This document shows positions 1 to 12,639 of a stretch of DNA of 64,000 nucleotides, piece after piece. The notes under the pieces are model-generated. The model ran no database searches. It had not been told where the DNA came from and saw only the letters and a program-made list of their open reading frames with translations. This DNA is from Misgurnus anguillicaudatus (Eukaryota; Chordata; Actinopteri; Cypriniformes; Cobitidae): NCBI RefSeq assembly GCF_027580225.2, contig NC_073354.2, positions 20,419,001 through 20,483,000 on the forward strand, read 5' to 3'. Within the stretch, counting starts at the first letter, position 1. Each line of letters starts with the position of its first letter. A program made the position numbers and the translations under genes.

Positions 1-1975
1 AATAAAGTTTATGACACTTAAACGTTTTGTCCAACGTGTAATCTTTACAGATAAATACAAAATGTTATTAATTTTAAATTGGAAATGTATTTACTAGAAA
101 TATAAAAAAGATTAATTTTAACTTCAAAATTCATAAAAGTTGTGTTCATCTGTGAAGACTAACTTGGACAAAACGTGCAAGTGTCATAATGGCCTTTTTT
201 TGCGATAATCCTAAAGTCTATGGGAAAAATGCCATTTATTTTTCCCATAGACTTTTGGATATCGCAAAAAAATAAGCTCTGTGTATGCAATAAATAAAGT
301 TTATGACACTTAAACTTTTTGTCCAATGTGTATTCTTTAAAGATGAATACAAATGTTATTAATTTTAAAGTGGAAATGTATTTCCTAGAAATATAAAAAG
401 ATTAATTTTAACTTCAAAATTCATAAAAGTTGTGTTCATCTGTGAAGACTAACTTGGACAAAACGTGCAAGTGTCATAATGGCCTTTTTTTGCGATAATC
501 CTAAAGTCTATGGGAAAAATGCCATTTATTTTTCCCATAGACTTTTGGATATCGCAAAAAAAATAAGCTCTGTGTATGCAATAAATAAAGTTTATGACAC
601 TTAAACGTTTTGTCCAACGTGTAGTCTTTACAGATGTTACAAATGTTGTGAATTTTAAAGTGAAAATGTATTTACTAGAAATATAAAAAGATAAATTTTA
701 ACTTCAAAATTCATAAAAGTTGTGTTTATCTGTGAAGACTAACTTGTTGGACAATGTGCAAGTGTCATAAACTTTAGTTTTTTGCGATAATCCTAAAGTC
801 TATGGGAAAAAATACCATTTATTTTCCCATAGACTTTTGGATATCGCAAAAAAATACGCTCTGTGTATGCAATAAATAAAGTTTATGACACTTAAACTTT
901 TTGTCCAACGTGTATTCTTTACAGATGAATACAAATGTTATTAATTTTAAAGTGGAAATGTATTTCCTAGAAATATAAAAAGATTAATTTTAACTTCAAA
1001 ATTCATAAAAGTTGTGTTTATCTGTGAAGACTAACTTGTTGGACAATGTGCAAGTGTCATAAACTTTTGTTTTTTGCGATAATCCTAAAGTCTATGGGAA
1101 AAAAACAATTTATTTTTCCCATAGACTTTTGAATATCGCAAAAAAAAGCTCTGTGTATGCAATAAATAAAGTTTATGACACTTAAACGTTTTGTCCAACG
1201 TGTAATCTTTACAGATAAATACAAAATGTTATTAATTTTAAAGTGGAAATGTATTTACTAGAAATATAAAAAAGATTAATTTTAACTTCAAAATTCATAA
1301 AAGTTGTGTTTATCTGTGAAGACTAACTTGGACAAAACGTGCAAGTGTCATAATGGCCTTTTTTTGCGATAATCCTAAAGTCTATGGGAAAAATGCCATT
1401 TATTTTTCCCATAGACTTTTGGATATCGCAAAAAAAATAAGCTCTGTGTATGCAATAAATAAAGTTTATGACACTTAAACGTTTTGTCCAACGTGTAGTC
1501 TTTACAGATGAATACAAATGTTATTAATTTTAAAGTGAAAATGTATTTACTAGAAATATAAAAAGATTAATTTAAACTGCAAAATTCATAAAAGTTGTGT
1601 TTATCTGTGAAGACTAACTTGTTGGACAATGTGCAAGTGTCATAAACTCTTGTTTTTTGCGATAATCCTAAAGTCTATGGGGAAAAAATACCATTTATTT
1701 TTCCCATTAACTTTTGGATTATCGCAAAAAATAAGCTCTGTGTATGCAATAAATAAAGTTTATGACACTTAAACGTTTTGTCCAACGTGTAGTCTTTAAA
1801 GATAAATACAAATGTTATTAATTTTAAAGTGGAAATGTATTTAGTAGAAATATAAAAAGATTAATTTTAACTTCAAAATTCATAAAAGTTGTGTTCATCT
1901 GTGAAGACTAACTTGGACAAAACATGCAAGTGTCATAATGTTTTTTTTTTCGATAATCCTAAAGTCTATGGGAAA
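1..1975. repeat. Satellite array, ~292-bp monomer, about seven copies
   Basis: Monomers begin near 1, 293, 594, 875, 1165, 1458 and 1752, so spacing is 281-301 bp. The array runs off the left edge and breaks down near 1975. Each monomer has two palindromic parts. The first has ends reading TTATGACACTT and AAGTGTCATAA, with inner arms around GTCTTTACAGAT and ATCTGTGAAGAC. The second is a hairpin with arms around AAGTCTATGGGAAAAA and TTTTTCCCATAGACTTT, flanked by GCGATA and TATCGC. Copies differ by point changes and small indels (for example GGACAAAACGTGC versus GTTGGACAATGTGC). No coding potential is seen. The structure suggests a palindromic MITE that became tandemly amplified, which is an inference. 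Confidence 0.9.
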
Positions 1976-2057
1976 TTTTTTTTGCAAGGGAACCAGTATC
2001 CCACTAACTTCCCGGTTAGCCTAGAAAAATACGTCATCCCTGAGGCACACAATAGAT

Positions 2058-2332
2058 AAGGGGTCTCCAACCTTTTTGTGAGCATGGGCTACCACAATGG
2101 ATAAAACAATCTGGAGGGCTACTTTTTGATATAGTCTACTTAAATCTCTTTTGTTTTACTTGTTGATTTTATTTTATTTTACTTGTTGATATGTTTCAGT
2201 ATAGTTTAAAAAGTTAACATAAGTAAACCATGCCAAGCTAATATAAAAAATATTTAATAAATATAACAATTAGGACTATTAATAGAATGTGCTTTAGCGG
2301 GCACTGTGCGGGCACCACGTTTGAGATCCCTG
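2058..2332. mobile_element. hAT-like MITE with 8-bp TSD (7/8)
   Basis: The left end reads AAGGGGTCTCCAACCTTTTT and the right end GTTTGAGATCCCTG, an imperfect terminal inverted repeat typical of hAT relatives. It is flanked by CAATAGAT (2050-2057) and CAATAGAG (2333-2340), a one-mismatch 8-bp target duplication. The interior is AT-rich and non-coding. A related end, in opposite orientation, lies at about 44,820-44,875. Confidence 0.7.
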
Positions 2333-2340
2333 CAATAGAG

Positions 2341-3237
2341 GGAAGATATAGATTTTATTTATTTGTACTTATTATTTTTTTACCAAGAATAGTAGGCTAC
2401 ACAAGAACCTATATTGACTGTTTTTCCCTATGTAAGGTATTTGATCTATATATACACATTTTTACTAGATCATAATTAATTTATGAGGACAATAAAATTA
2501 GCAGTAAAACCAAATATTTTATTTTATTGAATTACATTCTATATACTATATATTAATTAATTTTCCATTTTTGTGGTTTCTTTTCAAACAAAGCTGGTTG
2601 GAACAATGCAGTTTTGTAAAAAAAGCGCTATACAAAGGAAAAAGGAGGAACTTCAAAAACTTGATCTGTAATGTTAACTGGAAAGGAAGAAAGGGAGGAA
2701 GGAAGGAAAAACGAAAGAAAGTTCTGCACAAAATCTTTCAAGATAAATTTGGGAGAAGGTTGATATCAAGCGTATTTATTTATGTAGAGTTCAATGTCTA
2801 GTAAAAAAAACACAAATAGTGTGTTCATGATCTGCTTCAATAAAAAAATACGAAGTGAGCTGACAAAACAGTTTTTTATGTGCTGCTATTCTGCGCAAAC
2901 ACCTGCATATATTCACTGCTAATCTAGCTTAACCGGCCGTTATCTGTGCTGATATATCACTGTGCCATATGAATAGAAATTAAAGCACTACAATTAATTT
3001 CAGCACACCTATTATTAACCTCAATTAGGCTTACTATAGATTTGAAATTGTTTAGAAACCTCAAAGCTATTTGCCTGCCACAATTAAAATCCAAGCAATT
3101 AAAAGCAAACAAATAATTTTCCCAAATCATTGCAGTGATCATTTATTTACAAGGCAAATACGCAGATGCTCTGTGTACACTAATACACGAAGTGGATCAC
3201 AGTGGTGAAAAGATGGACGCTAAGACTGCTAAGCTAT
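2341..3237. other. AT-rich unique DNA within gmds intron 4
   Basis: There is no splice-flanked coding segment. A purine-rich run (GGAAG/GGAGG repeats) lies at about 2640-2720. The short open frames here have no recognisable domains. Confidence 0.5.
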
Positions 3238-3245
3238 ATCTATAA

Positions 3246-3524
3246 CAGTGGTTCTCAAACTTTTTCCGCGTGCAGCCCCCCTTGTGTACAGTACGTTCCT
3301 TCGCGGCCCCCCAAAGAAAATTTATGACAAAAAACTGTTCTAAAATTTAACATTTTAATCAAACAAAACATATTAAGTTATACAAAGTAATGCTGTTGGT
3401 TAGTAGCCTTGTTTTTTTAGGATTAATTACAGAGAATTCATGATAAATTAATGTATTTTATAAAATGTCATAAAACTGTGGCCTCCCTGGCACCATCTCG
3501 CGGCCCCCAGTTTGAGAACCACTG
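3246..3524. mobile_element. hAT-like MITE, copy 1 of a family
   Basis: Starts CAGTGGTTCTCAAACTTTTT and ends GTTTGAGAACCACTG. It is flanked by a perfect 8-bp duplication ATCTATAA (3238-3245 and 3525-3532), the hallmark of hAT transposition. The interior shares GCGGCCCCCCAAAGAAAATT and the ATTAAATTATACAAA region with copies at 9670 and 23,062. Confidence 0.9.
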
Positions 3525-3532
3525 ATCTATAA

Positions 3533-4240
3533 CCTTTCACTAAATTCCAGCTTCTATTATCTATTATCTGACAATGCATAAAAGTGAATATTTCCTACAT
3601 TGTTTGTTTAGGCTGCTGCTTCTATAATTATAAATAGCATACATGCAAATCAACTAAATGCATTCATAAGCACAAATATACCTGCAATTTTTATCCTAAA
3701 ATTAGTGCAAATTAGATTTCCTATTTTAAGCTATTACATAGCTTAGTTATTTTGATTTAAGTATAAGTGCAAATCCATTGCAATGAGTTTAGATTGCGAC
3801 TGAAAATTGTTGTACAGTGCAATGCGTGTTACCTTAAATGTAACGAGTTCAGACACAATCGCCCCCAATTGCCAGAAATCTGGGGATTCCCTGACAGAAA
3901 CCGAGATGTAAAAGATAGGGAGAAAAGCAAGAGAGGGAGCGAGAGAGATAGATACAAAGATGTGCTGGATAAAGAGTCGACTCATCAAACCTGTTCCTCA
4001 GATTTGACACACACTTCTCAGAATTACACCTACACCTTTTTTCCATCGAGACAAGCCTTCAACAACAGGCATGATCTGAATTAGTCCAGAAATACCCAAG
4101 TGTGCATCTTAAACCACACCTCACTGGGCAAACAAAAAAGATACTGACAGCTGATTATCATGAGACAAAAACTATATATAAACGCGTTCACAGCACAAAA
4201 TCATATAATTTTCAAATAATCCTTATAATGCTTCATGGAT
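3533..4240. other. Non-coding intronic DNA
   Basis: AT-rich sequence with no exon. A long open frame on the plus strand at 3767-4084 is rich in charged residues but has no homology I recognise and no splice context, so it is treated as chance. Confidence 0.4.
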
Positions 4241-5520
4241 TGACTTGAGTTGTATTGCTTGGCGCTTTTCCAACAGCTATCATTACCGTTGCTGGGATAA
4301 TTAGCTTGAAGTTTTTTGGACTGTGCAAACACGCTCTTAACGCCGAGCCAAACATTCAATCATACCGGTTAGAACCAAGAGAGACATGTTTCTGTCAAGT
4401 TCGAGTAGATTTATGTCTTTGGATTGTGTGGGGAGGTTTCACGGCATCTAGCCACGCCGCAAGCAATTTTCTTTTTTTGCAGGGGGGGCATTGTTTTCTC
4501 TGAACTGAAAGAGCCAGGACACAGATTTAATACGTCTGATTGATTGATGGGGTAAATATGCCAAAATAGAGCTATTAGAGCAACACAGATACCGTAATTT
4601 GGTTGTTCCAGCTGTTTCTAGTAGCGGTAGGCCCGCGTTGATGCAGGAGAGCGTGAGACTCACACGCCGTGAACTCCGAATCGCCCCTGTTGCATTTGTA
4701 GGCTAAGAAAAGACACAGAAATTACAGAGATTTTGTTGTTTATGTAAGCGCGGCCACATTTCGCGCGTTATCCGAAATCTGTGAGTGACTCGAAGAAGCG
4801 CATGTTGCGAAAGCACTTTTTTACAGCAACTTGGAACCGTCAAGGGCCAGGATTTATGTTTGACATGGGGAAAGTCCCCAGGCCCCAGGGCGACTCGTGC
4901 ACAAGCGAACATCATTTCTCTTTTTGCTCTACCTTGCTTTCTCTCTTTACAGAGACCCCTCCACGCCGACCACCTCCCCCCTTTGTCGATACTACTCCTC
5001 CGCTCTTCTTGGCTTCGGCACGCCTGAATTCTTCAGCTAATTAAATCTACGCTTAAATTGACACCAACTTCACTCGCTCTTCCCCACCAGACACGCTCAC
5101 CTCATCGTTCACTCCTTCCCTCAAACATAAACACACATGTAAACATGGCAACAGGCTGGATCATTATGGGCTGCGGTTGGGGTTGCCCCAGGCGCAAGTT
5201 GTCTGTGGCAATCGCAGAACGCATAGGGAGGGGCGAGATCAAGAATCCGTGACTTCGTGCGTAATGAGGGAATCGTTTAGCCTGTTACAGATGTGCTTAA
5301 ACTGTCTCCTTTCTTGTGAAAAACAAAGCTGTACATTTACCGCAAATAGAAACATGCAATCAAATAGAAACAGATCTGGAGATATCACTGTCGGTATTTA
5401 CCTAGCATGTCACTGCTGCTCACACATACACACGGTAAACACTTACAGACACCTCAAATATCTGTTGACTTGACTTTAGCATAATTTAATATAATTTAAA
5501 TAAAACCGCAACTCAAAATG
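4241..5520. other. Higher-GC unique block, possible conserved non-coding element
   Basis: This stretch has no obvious terminal inverted repeats, is more GC-rich than its surroundings and lies deep in presumed gmds intron 4. It contains many short open frames but no credible exon. GMDS introns in vertebrates lie beside the FOXC1/FOXF2/FOXQ1 cluster, so a long-range regulatory role is conceivable, but nothing in the sequence proves it. Confidence 0.25.
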
Positions 5521-5524
5521 ATCA

Positions 5525-6255
5525 AGTAGAAATTTGAGGCATATTTTCTGAAATATGATGCTGGCCCGAGAATTCTCGGGTGCCTGTTGCTTCACCTCCC
5601 ACCCCTACAATGTGTGTACAGGCGCACTGGAACAATCGTTCCCAAAATGCATTAAACTTTCGTTTTACAAAGACGTGAAACTCACCGAGTGGTCAGAGGT
5701 GTTCACAGATATCCTCACACAAAAATCGCTGCAAAAGATGCTTTCCAACAGGTGTTTTAGCATTCATTGTAAACTTGTTGACCTATTTTTCCAAACGCCT
5801 CACACCCGTACATTTTTCCGCTGAGAGCTTGAATAATAGACACTCCAGCCCAGTTGGTGGCGCTAATCCGCCTTTGCCAATTGCAAATTCCCGGCGCGGA
5901 GTAATACCATAACTCACAGCACATCTAATACAATTCAATGGAGTTGGACAAAAACTATAATAAAACCTGTTGGAATGCATCTTTTGCAGCGATTTTTGTC
6001 TGAGCATATCAGTAAACACCCCTGACCACTCGGTGAGTTTCACGTCTTTGTAAACGAAAGTTGAATGCATTTTAGGAAGGAATGTTCCAGTGCACCTATA
6101 CACCCATTGGAGAGGTGGGAGGTGATAGAACAAACACCAGAAAACCCTCGGGCCAGCGCCACACTTCCAAACTTCAGTCAAACCCTTTCTATTTTATCAT
6201 AAACATCTAAAAACAGGGCTTCAAGTGCAAGATACCGAACTTGTCCTTTAATTCT
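5525..6255. mobile_element. Fold-back MITE (TTAA type), left end decayed
   Basis: Two inverted arms (about 5565-5755 and 5965-6165) share the segments around AAGACGTGAAACTCACCGAG and CTGCAAAAGATGC. The right end reads GATACCGAACTTGTCCTTTAA. The same family recurs at 43,578-44,746. The open frames at 5555-5824 and 5783-6181 lie in these arms and are not genes. The left terminus is too diverged to place exactly. Confidence 0.75.
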
Positions 6256-8824
6256 TTCATGTTGTGATAACTTAAAAAAATCGATTTAACAATGTGAACT
6301 TAATTTAATCTAGTTCATTCAACAAAAAAAGTCTTGTCAGCTTTACTTAATGATTTGTTCAGCCAGCATAACATTGTTGCATAAAAGTAACAGATTAATA
6401 AAACCAATACGGAATTGCATTTCATTGGAGATGATTTTGCAGTGTATTATGGGTAATTGTTGTTCTAGCACCATTAGGTACGCGAGTAATAAGTAGCCAA
6501 ATATGAGTCAATGAACTTGTTCTGATATATTTTAGAAAACAAACAAACAGTTTGGAATGTTACATTGCATTTCAAAAATGTTTGTGATATGTTTGATAAA
6601 CTGTAATAAAAAAAAGAAGTGGACTTAAATTCTAATTGAAAGGGTTGGCATTTATAAAATGGCATTATTCAAATTTTGTGTCATCATTAATTACATTTTC
6701 TCATGTACAGTTAACTAATTTTTTGCTTGTTGACTCTACTAAGGTTTGTTAAGTTAAACTTCTTTTGTAAAATAAACTAAATTATTGTTTGTTGAGATTA
6801 CTTAATCAAATTGTGTGGAACCTGTTGGCATAATATTTTTAATTAAACCCAAAATTTTATTTTTTTTGAGTGTATATTGTGAGATCAAAAGTACCAAGTA
6901 CAGTTTTATAGTGCAGATAATCGAGCCACGCATTTTACTTAAATCATGCTATTTATTTCACCAGAGACCGGCACACTCAGGTTCTATTCAGTTCCTGGAG
7001 GTTAAACCTTATGTTGACAGCCACCAACGACTACCACATGCGAGCGATCTTTGACTGCACCCCCCTCCTCGACACATGCACACCGCATGCGTGTCTTCTC
7101 AGTTGACAGGTGCTGTCATTTAAGAGCTTGAAAGAATGAGCTGAGGTATTGTGTGCACTTGTCTTTGCGTCAAGAAGCCTACACACACATACTAAACTGT
7201 GTCGAAACACTGACAACACATTCATTGACGTGCCAAGATTTGCGTGGCTGAGCATCTACCTCACCGACTCTGGGATACTTATTAAAGTGCTGATCACTAC
7301 ATGCTTAAAATACAAGAGAAAACCCACCACGTTGTGAAGTACGCCTGCTAATTTTGAGAGTACATGATGATGTATATGCTATAAATAGCTGCATTTATAT
7401 ACTCTGGCATTATACGCAAACATCCTGCAATCCAGCTCATCAGTATCAGCACCTACATCAAGATAATGCTGTTACACAGCGCTCAATGTTTAAGGATGCT
7501 CCGATGGCCCGGGACGCTCAGCTTTAGGAACTGCTCTATAAATAGGAACGTTTGGTTTTGTGTTTTAATTTATTGCATTTGCTGATTTAAACAGGTCACC
7601 TAGCTATATGTGTGAGGTTTTGTCAAATATACAAAAATGGCATATGACAGAATTGGCAGCATTATTGGTTGTTTAATTGAATTGTTTGAGGTATTTTTGT
7701 GCGGAAAATCATCCTGACTGGGTCCCAGTGACAACTTTTGTACCTTTTTCTGACAGGGTAGAACTCACGCAGACAAACGCCACCAACAGTGACAACTTGA
7801 CAGCGTAATGATTTTTACAGCTAATTCAGCTGAAGCTTCGGCGACAGATGAGAACAATTGGGATTTTTCCACGAATCGATATGTAACCATAAGTTGGAAA
7901 TAAAAATACTGAATCTGAATACCATCTCTCTGTTTAATGTTATAGCTGGTGGCTTATGTTTTTTTAATTTAAGCGCTTCGCATTCAAAGGTCATTAATCA
8001 TTTTTTAGAGTTTACTTTGGAATCGTACACCACAATGCTAATGAAATCTTAGCTGAATCTTTCCTGATCCTGGGTCTTACAGTCATTTCAGCCAACATCT
8101 CTGTTAATGCTATGATCCAAAATACCATCCTGCATTCTACTCTCTGCACCTTAATTCGGTTTAATCTTTGCAAATGTCATTATCTGATTTAATTGCCATA
8201 ATAATGACAATAATAAAAGTTCACACAAGGATATATGCAAATTAATTCTCTTAACAAAAGATAACTCCCGTAGGGCAGGGCATGAGATAGGAATGTGTCA
8301 GTTTATTCCTGCACAAAGGGAAGAATTGTTCAGAGCAATGCATGCTTATATACTGTAAACGGCTATTTTACAGCATTCAATCAAGAATGCGTGCTTGCAT
8401 TAGTGACTTTACCACTGACATATTTTTTATTCATTCTGTAATGTATTAATCAAGTTCCTACTCTATTTTTAAACAAACCTGACAGGTCGAATGGCACCTT
8501 AACCAGCTTTCCTTTTATTTAATTGTTGTTTTTTTCATCCACTTATTGTTTTATTCCTGCACTTGTTGCCTTACTTAACTTGAAACTTGGCTTGGCTTAC
8601 GTGAGAATATCGAAGTAGCAACTACTTTTGTTCACTGACAAGCTACATGGTTCAATGCTGCAATTGCTTAATGCACCTTAAATGGCCATTTGCCAAGGAT
8701 GATACATTTTTTGAGTATTTTCTAAACTAAATAACAGCTAAGCGAAGTGTCACACTACGGTAGTCTGTTGCATGCAAAAATTAGCCAACACTATTTTTTT
8801 AAAGTGAAGTAAACCATACAGAGG
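6256..8824. other. Non-coding intronic DNA
   Basis: AT-rich sequence with scattered short open frames and no splice-bounded coding segment. I looked for the next gmds exon (expected to start near an ISFDLAEY-like peptide on the minus strand) and did not find it here. Confidence 0.5.
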
Positions 8825-9028
8825 TATTTTCAACCCAGGGTCCAGGCAAAAAGGGACAAACCCAGTCGTTGGGTAAATTAAATTAAGTTAAATTAACCCA
8901 GAAAATGTTTATATTTGACCCAACAATGGGTTAAAACAACCCAGAATTTTTAGTTGAAACAACCCACAGGTTGTGTCTGTCTCTTTTTGACCCAACGCTA
9001 GGTCAAAAGTAAACCAGCATTTTTAAAT
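8825..9028. mobile_element. MITE with GTTGGGT/ACCCAAC motifs
   Basis: Repeated, partly inverted ACCCAGTCGTTGGGT, GACCCAACAATGGGTT and GACCCAACGCTAGGTC motifs with an AAAAAGGGACAAACCCA segment. The same arrangement recurs at 61,594-61,800. A poly-A run follows at 9056-9070. Confidence 0.6.
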
Positions 9029-9415
9029 GTATATTCTTGATGGGACATTTATTTAAAAAAAAAAAAAAAATTAACTGTTAGAATCAATAGACACAACAAA
9101 ATACAAAGACAATATTAATAGTCACTTGCTCACAAAAGGTTGCATGAATTTATGTCTACTGGAGGATAAACATAGCCTCTTTCACACAGTATTTTCGGAA
9201 AATTATCATGAATTTACCAGGATTAATTTACCAGTAAAAAAAAGTGCTGTTCACACCAGCAAGATACTGTTCACACATCAGTGGCAAAATGTGTATATCA
9301 AATTCAACCAATGGTGAGGCTAAACAACAAAGACAGGGTGACGCGGGAGCCAGGAAGTATATCGCTATCTGAAATACATTGCCAAAGACGACGTTACAGG
9401 GACGCAGGAAGTATA

Positions 9416-9482
9416 GCAAGGGAGACGCAGCGTCTGGTTCCCTTCTCAAGGAACAACAGTTACATACGCAACCCAAGACGTT
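9416..9482 (+). mobile_element. Short DIRS-like terminal fragment
   Basis: Reads GAGACGCAGCGTCTGGTTCC followed by CTTCTCAAGGAACAACAG and a GTTACATACG segment. This resembles the terminal sequence common in cyprinid DIRS1-like elements as I recall it. Only about 65 bp is present. A larger DIRS-like relic lies at 49,262-51,490. Confidence 0.45.
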
Positions 9483-9669
9483 TTCATGTGTCAAACACAA
9501 CTATGCAAAAAAACATTTTGGTATGAATCAACATTTGCATTCAGAAGATATAAGCATTTAAAGCGAACAGTTTAGCACGCGTGTAGAATTTTTATGATAT
9601 TATCCTACACTACACAGGGAATAATATGGATCTTTTTCCAGAAAACGTCTTGCATAAAATAGATTAAAG

Positions 9670-9946
9670 CAGTGGTTCCCAAACTTTTTCAGCGTGCGGC
9701 CCCCCTTGTGTACGGTGCATTCCTTCGCGGCCCCCCAAAGAAAATTTGTGACAAAAAACTGTTCTAAAACTCAACATTTTAATAAAAAAAACATTAAATT
9801 ATACAAAAAAGTAGTGCTTTTGGTTAGTAGCCTTTTTTTTAAGGTTTAATTACATAAAATTCAAGATAAATTAATGTTTGTTATAAAATGTCATAAAACT
9901 GGGGCCCCCCGGCACCATCTCGCGGCCCCCAGTTTGAAAACCACTG
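9670..9946. mobile_element. hAT-like MITE, copy 2
   Basis: Starts CAGTGGTTCCCAAACTTTTT and ends GTTTGAAAACCACTG. Perfect 8-bp duplication GATTAAAG at 9662-9669 and 9947-9954. The interior is highly similar to the copy at 3246-3524. Confidence 0.9.
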
Positions 9947-10073
9947 GATTAAAGCACTTTCAATGACCTGAATCTATGCATGTATATTTTCAAAAACCTC
10001 CCAGGGCCTTGAATTTTTTTCCCCAGATTCACAAACTTTCAAGGATTATAAGGACCCGTGGGAACCCTGAAGA

Positions 10074-10378
10074 CTAAAAGTCCACCTTTACATCTTCCAC
10101 TTTAATGTTTTTTCTGCTCAAAATGACACATATGTGGTTTGGTTTTCCATTTGAAGCAATGATATTCTTTGTTCATCTATGGGATACCACCAGGTAGCGA
10201 CTTTAGTGATTCAAAAGGCATGTCACAATGCATAGTTTTTATGTTATTCTGCGTTGATACTATCATGTTTAGAAAGGTGGTCCTCTGAATGTTTTAAAAA
10301 GTCATTGGTGGGCCATAAATTGCAAAAGGTTGAGAACCGCTGCATTAGATGACTTCAAACAGAACTGAACTGGGGACC
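10074..10378. repeat. Dispersed repeat, copy A (hAT-like end)
   Basis: Shares TAAAAGTCCACCTTTACATC, GCATGTCACAATGCAT and TTCTGCGTTGATACTATCAT with 12,401-12,639. It contains GGTTGAGAACCGCTG, which looks like a hAT right terminus. No protein is encoded. Confidence 0.6.
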
Positions 10379-10786
10379 CGTGTCTTGGACAGCAGTACTG
10401 TTTACACATTAGGCTTCACAGAGGGTGTGCTAAGGACGTGGGCATTTCGGCAAATAGATGGTAAGCTGTTTCAAACTACTTTGGTGAGGAGATGTGGATG
10501 TTAACTTCAGGTGCGCTCGACTTTAACCAGCATGCGCATGGAAATGTCCGTAAATAGTGTGGGGGTAAACGCGTCATCTGTATCAAAACGTTTTGATTGG
10601 CCTGAAGCTGTCACATTTTGATGTCATCTGTTCTTAATGCTGGTAATCCTTATTCTCTGTCCACACATAATTAATGGTAATCTTACAAGCTCTCTTACAG
10701 GTAAATTGGCAGCACTGATTTACCAGAAAGGTTCTGTTCACACATGATCCGTTAACTGCAATTAACCAGTGTGAAAGGGACTCATG

Positions 10787-12400
10787 TTTAGAGTTGTTTA
10801 AAACACATCTGTATCACAGTATCAAACATATTAATCTCTCATAATTAAAACAGCACACTAGTCTCCAGGTGCTGTCGTTCAGATCAATCAAGCCATGTTT
10901 TTGATGTGATGTAATGTGGTTTGAATAAAGACCCATTTGTTGGTGTTGACATCAGCCACTGCAGGTGACAGGGCAGGAATGATTTATACAAGCAATTAAC
11001 TGTGTGTCTGTGTAAAGTGAGAGCAGTTCAGTTCTCTAGACGGCCAATTAGGAAACAAGGAAACTTCAGCTCAATTTTACACAGTCTCCTACAGTCCAAC
11101 CACTGCCTTATTAAATAATACTTCATTCGTCATTTGGGGAAAAGACACTTTAGGTGCATTTCGACAAACTACCAAGTCGGTGACTTCTGCATTCTTTACA
11201 CTGTTTGCTAGGTTTACTTGTTCACATGTGTACTTTGTTAAATACTTACATAGACAAAGCATCTCTAAATGTTGTACTTACATGCATACACACACTCTCC
11301 AAACACGCTCAGGAGTGAACACAAAACATAATTACACACTCTCCAATACCTTCATATTATCTAGCTATGTGCTAATCCAAACACAAACACAATAAGCTTA
11401 CGCCAATCAAACACTCTGAGCAAACAGCACATCTGAGCTGAGTAAATAAACTTTTTCCTGCACTAGTACTGTATCTGGACAAATGCACAGAGCATTCACA
11501 AACACACTTTTGAGATTGAGTGAAAGAGATGAATTTCTCACAGGTCAACACAGAAAAATACTACATTACTGACATAATTTCATGTATAATAATTTAATTT
11601 GAAAACCTTTAAAGCTGAAGACTAAAGTCACAAACATAACTGCACAAGAAAGTGCTTGAAATGGCAAACCAATCTCACAGCAAGCCAGTGAGATTGGTTG
11701 AGCGATTGTTGTTGTGTCAAGATGCTCAAACAGAGCTTATTTTAACCAATAAACTGCTTGCTGAGAGTCGTCTTTGCATATTCATGAATAGAGGACTACA
11801 CAGATGCCTTATATCTTGTGACGTAGTACAAGATGGCTCAAAACTAAATAGATAAAATGAACTTCTCTCTTATTAATAAACATAACAGATGCTATCATTT
11901 TTTAATAATGTTTATCCTGTATACATGGATACATGTGTGTTAACATATGTGACCCTGACTGTGAAAACCCAGCTGAATTCATTTTTGTAAATTTAATGTT
12001 TTCCTACATAATCCTACAAAGAAAATTCTTAATAAATATCTTGATATGATATCTTTAATATCGACTAAGGAAATATCAAAGATTGAAATTAAAGCAAAAT
12101 TAATGACTGAAATCAAACTTTGATGAAGTAGATCTTTATTTAATTTTGCTTCATGTCCCCTTAGGGGCTCCATAGCAAGCCTATTCAAAATCTGAATCTT
12201 TTTAGTTATTTTGACCATTTTTTCCCCTATTTCTATTTTCAGTTAATAAATACAAATAGTTGATAAAATGATTAAAAAAAATTACTTTAACCCCCAAAAT
12301 TTTTTTATCTTTTTTTTGTATTTTAGTTTTAAAGATTAACTTCTCAATCTCAAGGTATTACCCTTGAATACTAATCAAGATAAAGTCTAAAGTCCAAGCC
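10787..12400. other. Non-coding intronic DNA
   Basis: No exon is visible. It contains AT-rich stretches and a segment TGACTGAAATCAAACTTTGA at about 12,103 that recurs at about 12,673, bracketing the repeat at 12,401. Confidence 0.4.
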
Positions 12401-12639
12401 TAAAAGTCCACCTTTACATCTTCCACTTTGAAATTTGTTTTTTCCATTTGGAACAATGACATTCCTTGTTCATCTAAAATGCATGTCACAATGCATCGTT
12501 TTTATGTTATTCTGCGTTGATACTATCATGTTCAGAAAGGTGGTCCTCTGAATGTTTTAAACAGTCATTGGTGGACCGTAAATTGCAAAAGTTTGAGAAC
12601 CTCTGCATTAGGTGACGTCAAACAGAACTGAACTGGGGA
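12401..12639. repeat. Dispersed repeat, copy B
   Basis: Second copy of the 10,074 element, missing roughly 65 bp of its middle. It keeps the GTCACAATGCATCG and TGATACTATCATGTT blocks and the GTTTGAGAACCTCTG end. The flanking duplicated TGAAATCAAACTTTGATGAA segments suggest it sits inside another repeat. Confidence 0.55.

Larger units (their letters stand above)
9173..10786. mobile_element. Candidate long MITE with internal insertions
   Basis: Outer ends look inverted: the left has CTCTTTCACACAG and AATTTACCAG; the right has AATTTACC-complementary sequence and GTGTGAAAGGGACTC. A DIRS-like fragment (about 9416-9480) and a complete hAT MITE (9670-9946) lie inside, which would make this a composite. 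The end matches are imperfect, so the outer boundaries are uncertain. Confidence 0.4.

Noticed and set aside
3767..4084. 105-residue plus-strand frame in gmds intron 4
   Set aside because: No splice sites, low-complexity charged composition and no recognisable domain.
5555..6181. Open frames of 89 and 132 residues on opposite strands
   Set aside because: They are the two inverted arms of one fold-back MITE; the same peptide pattern recurs in the MITE at 43,578.
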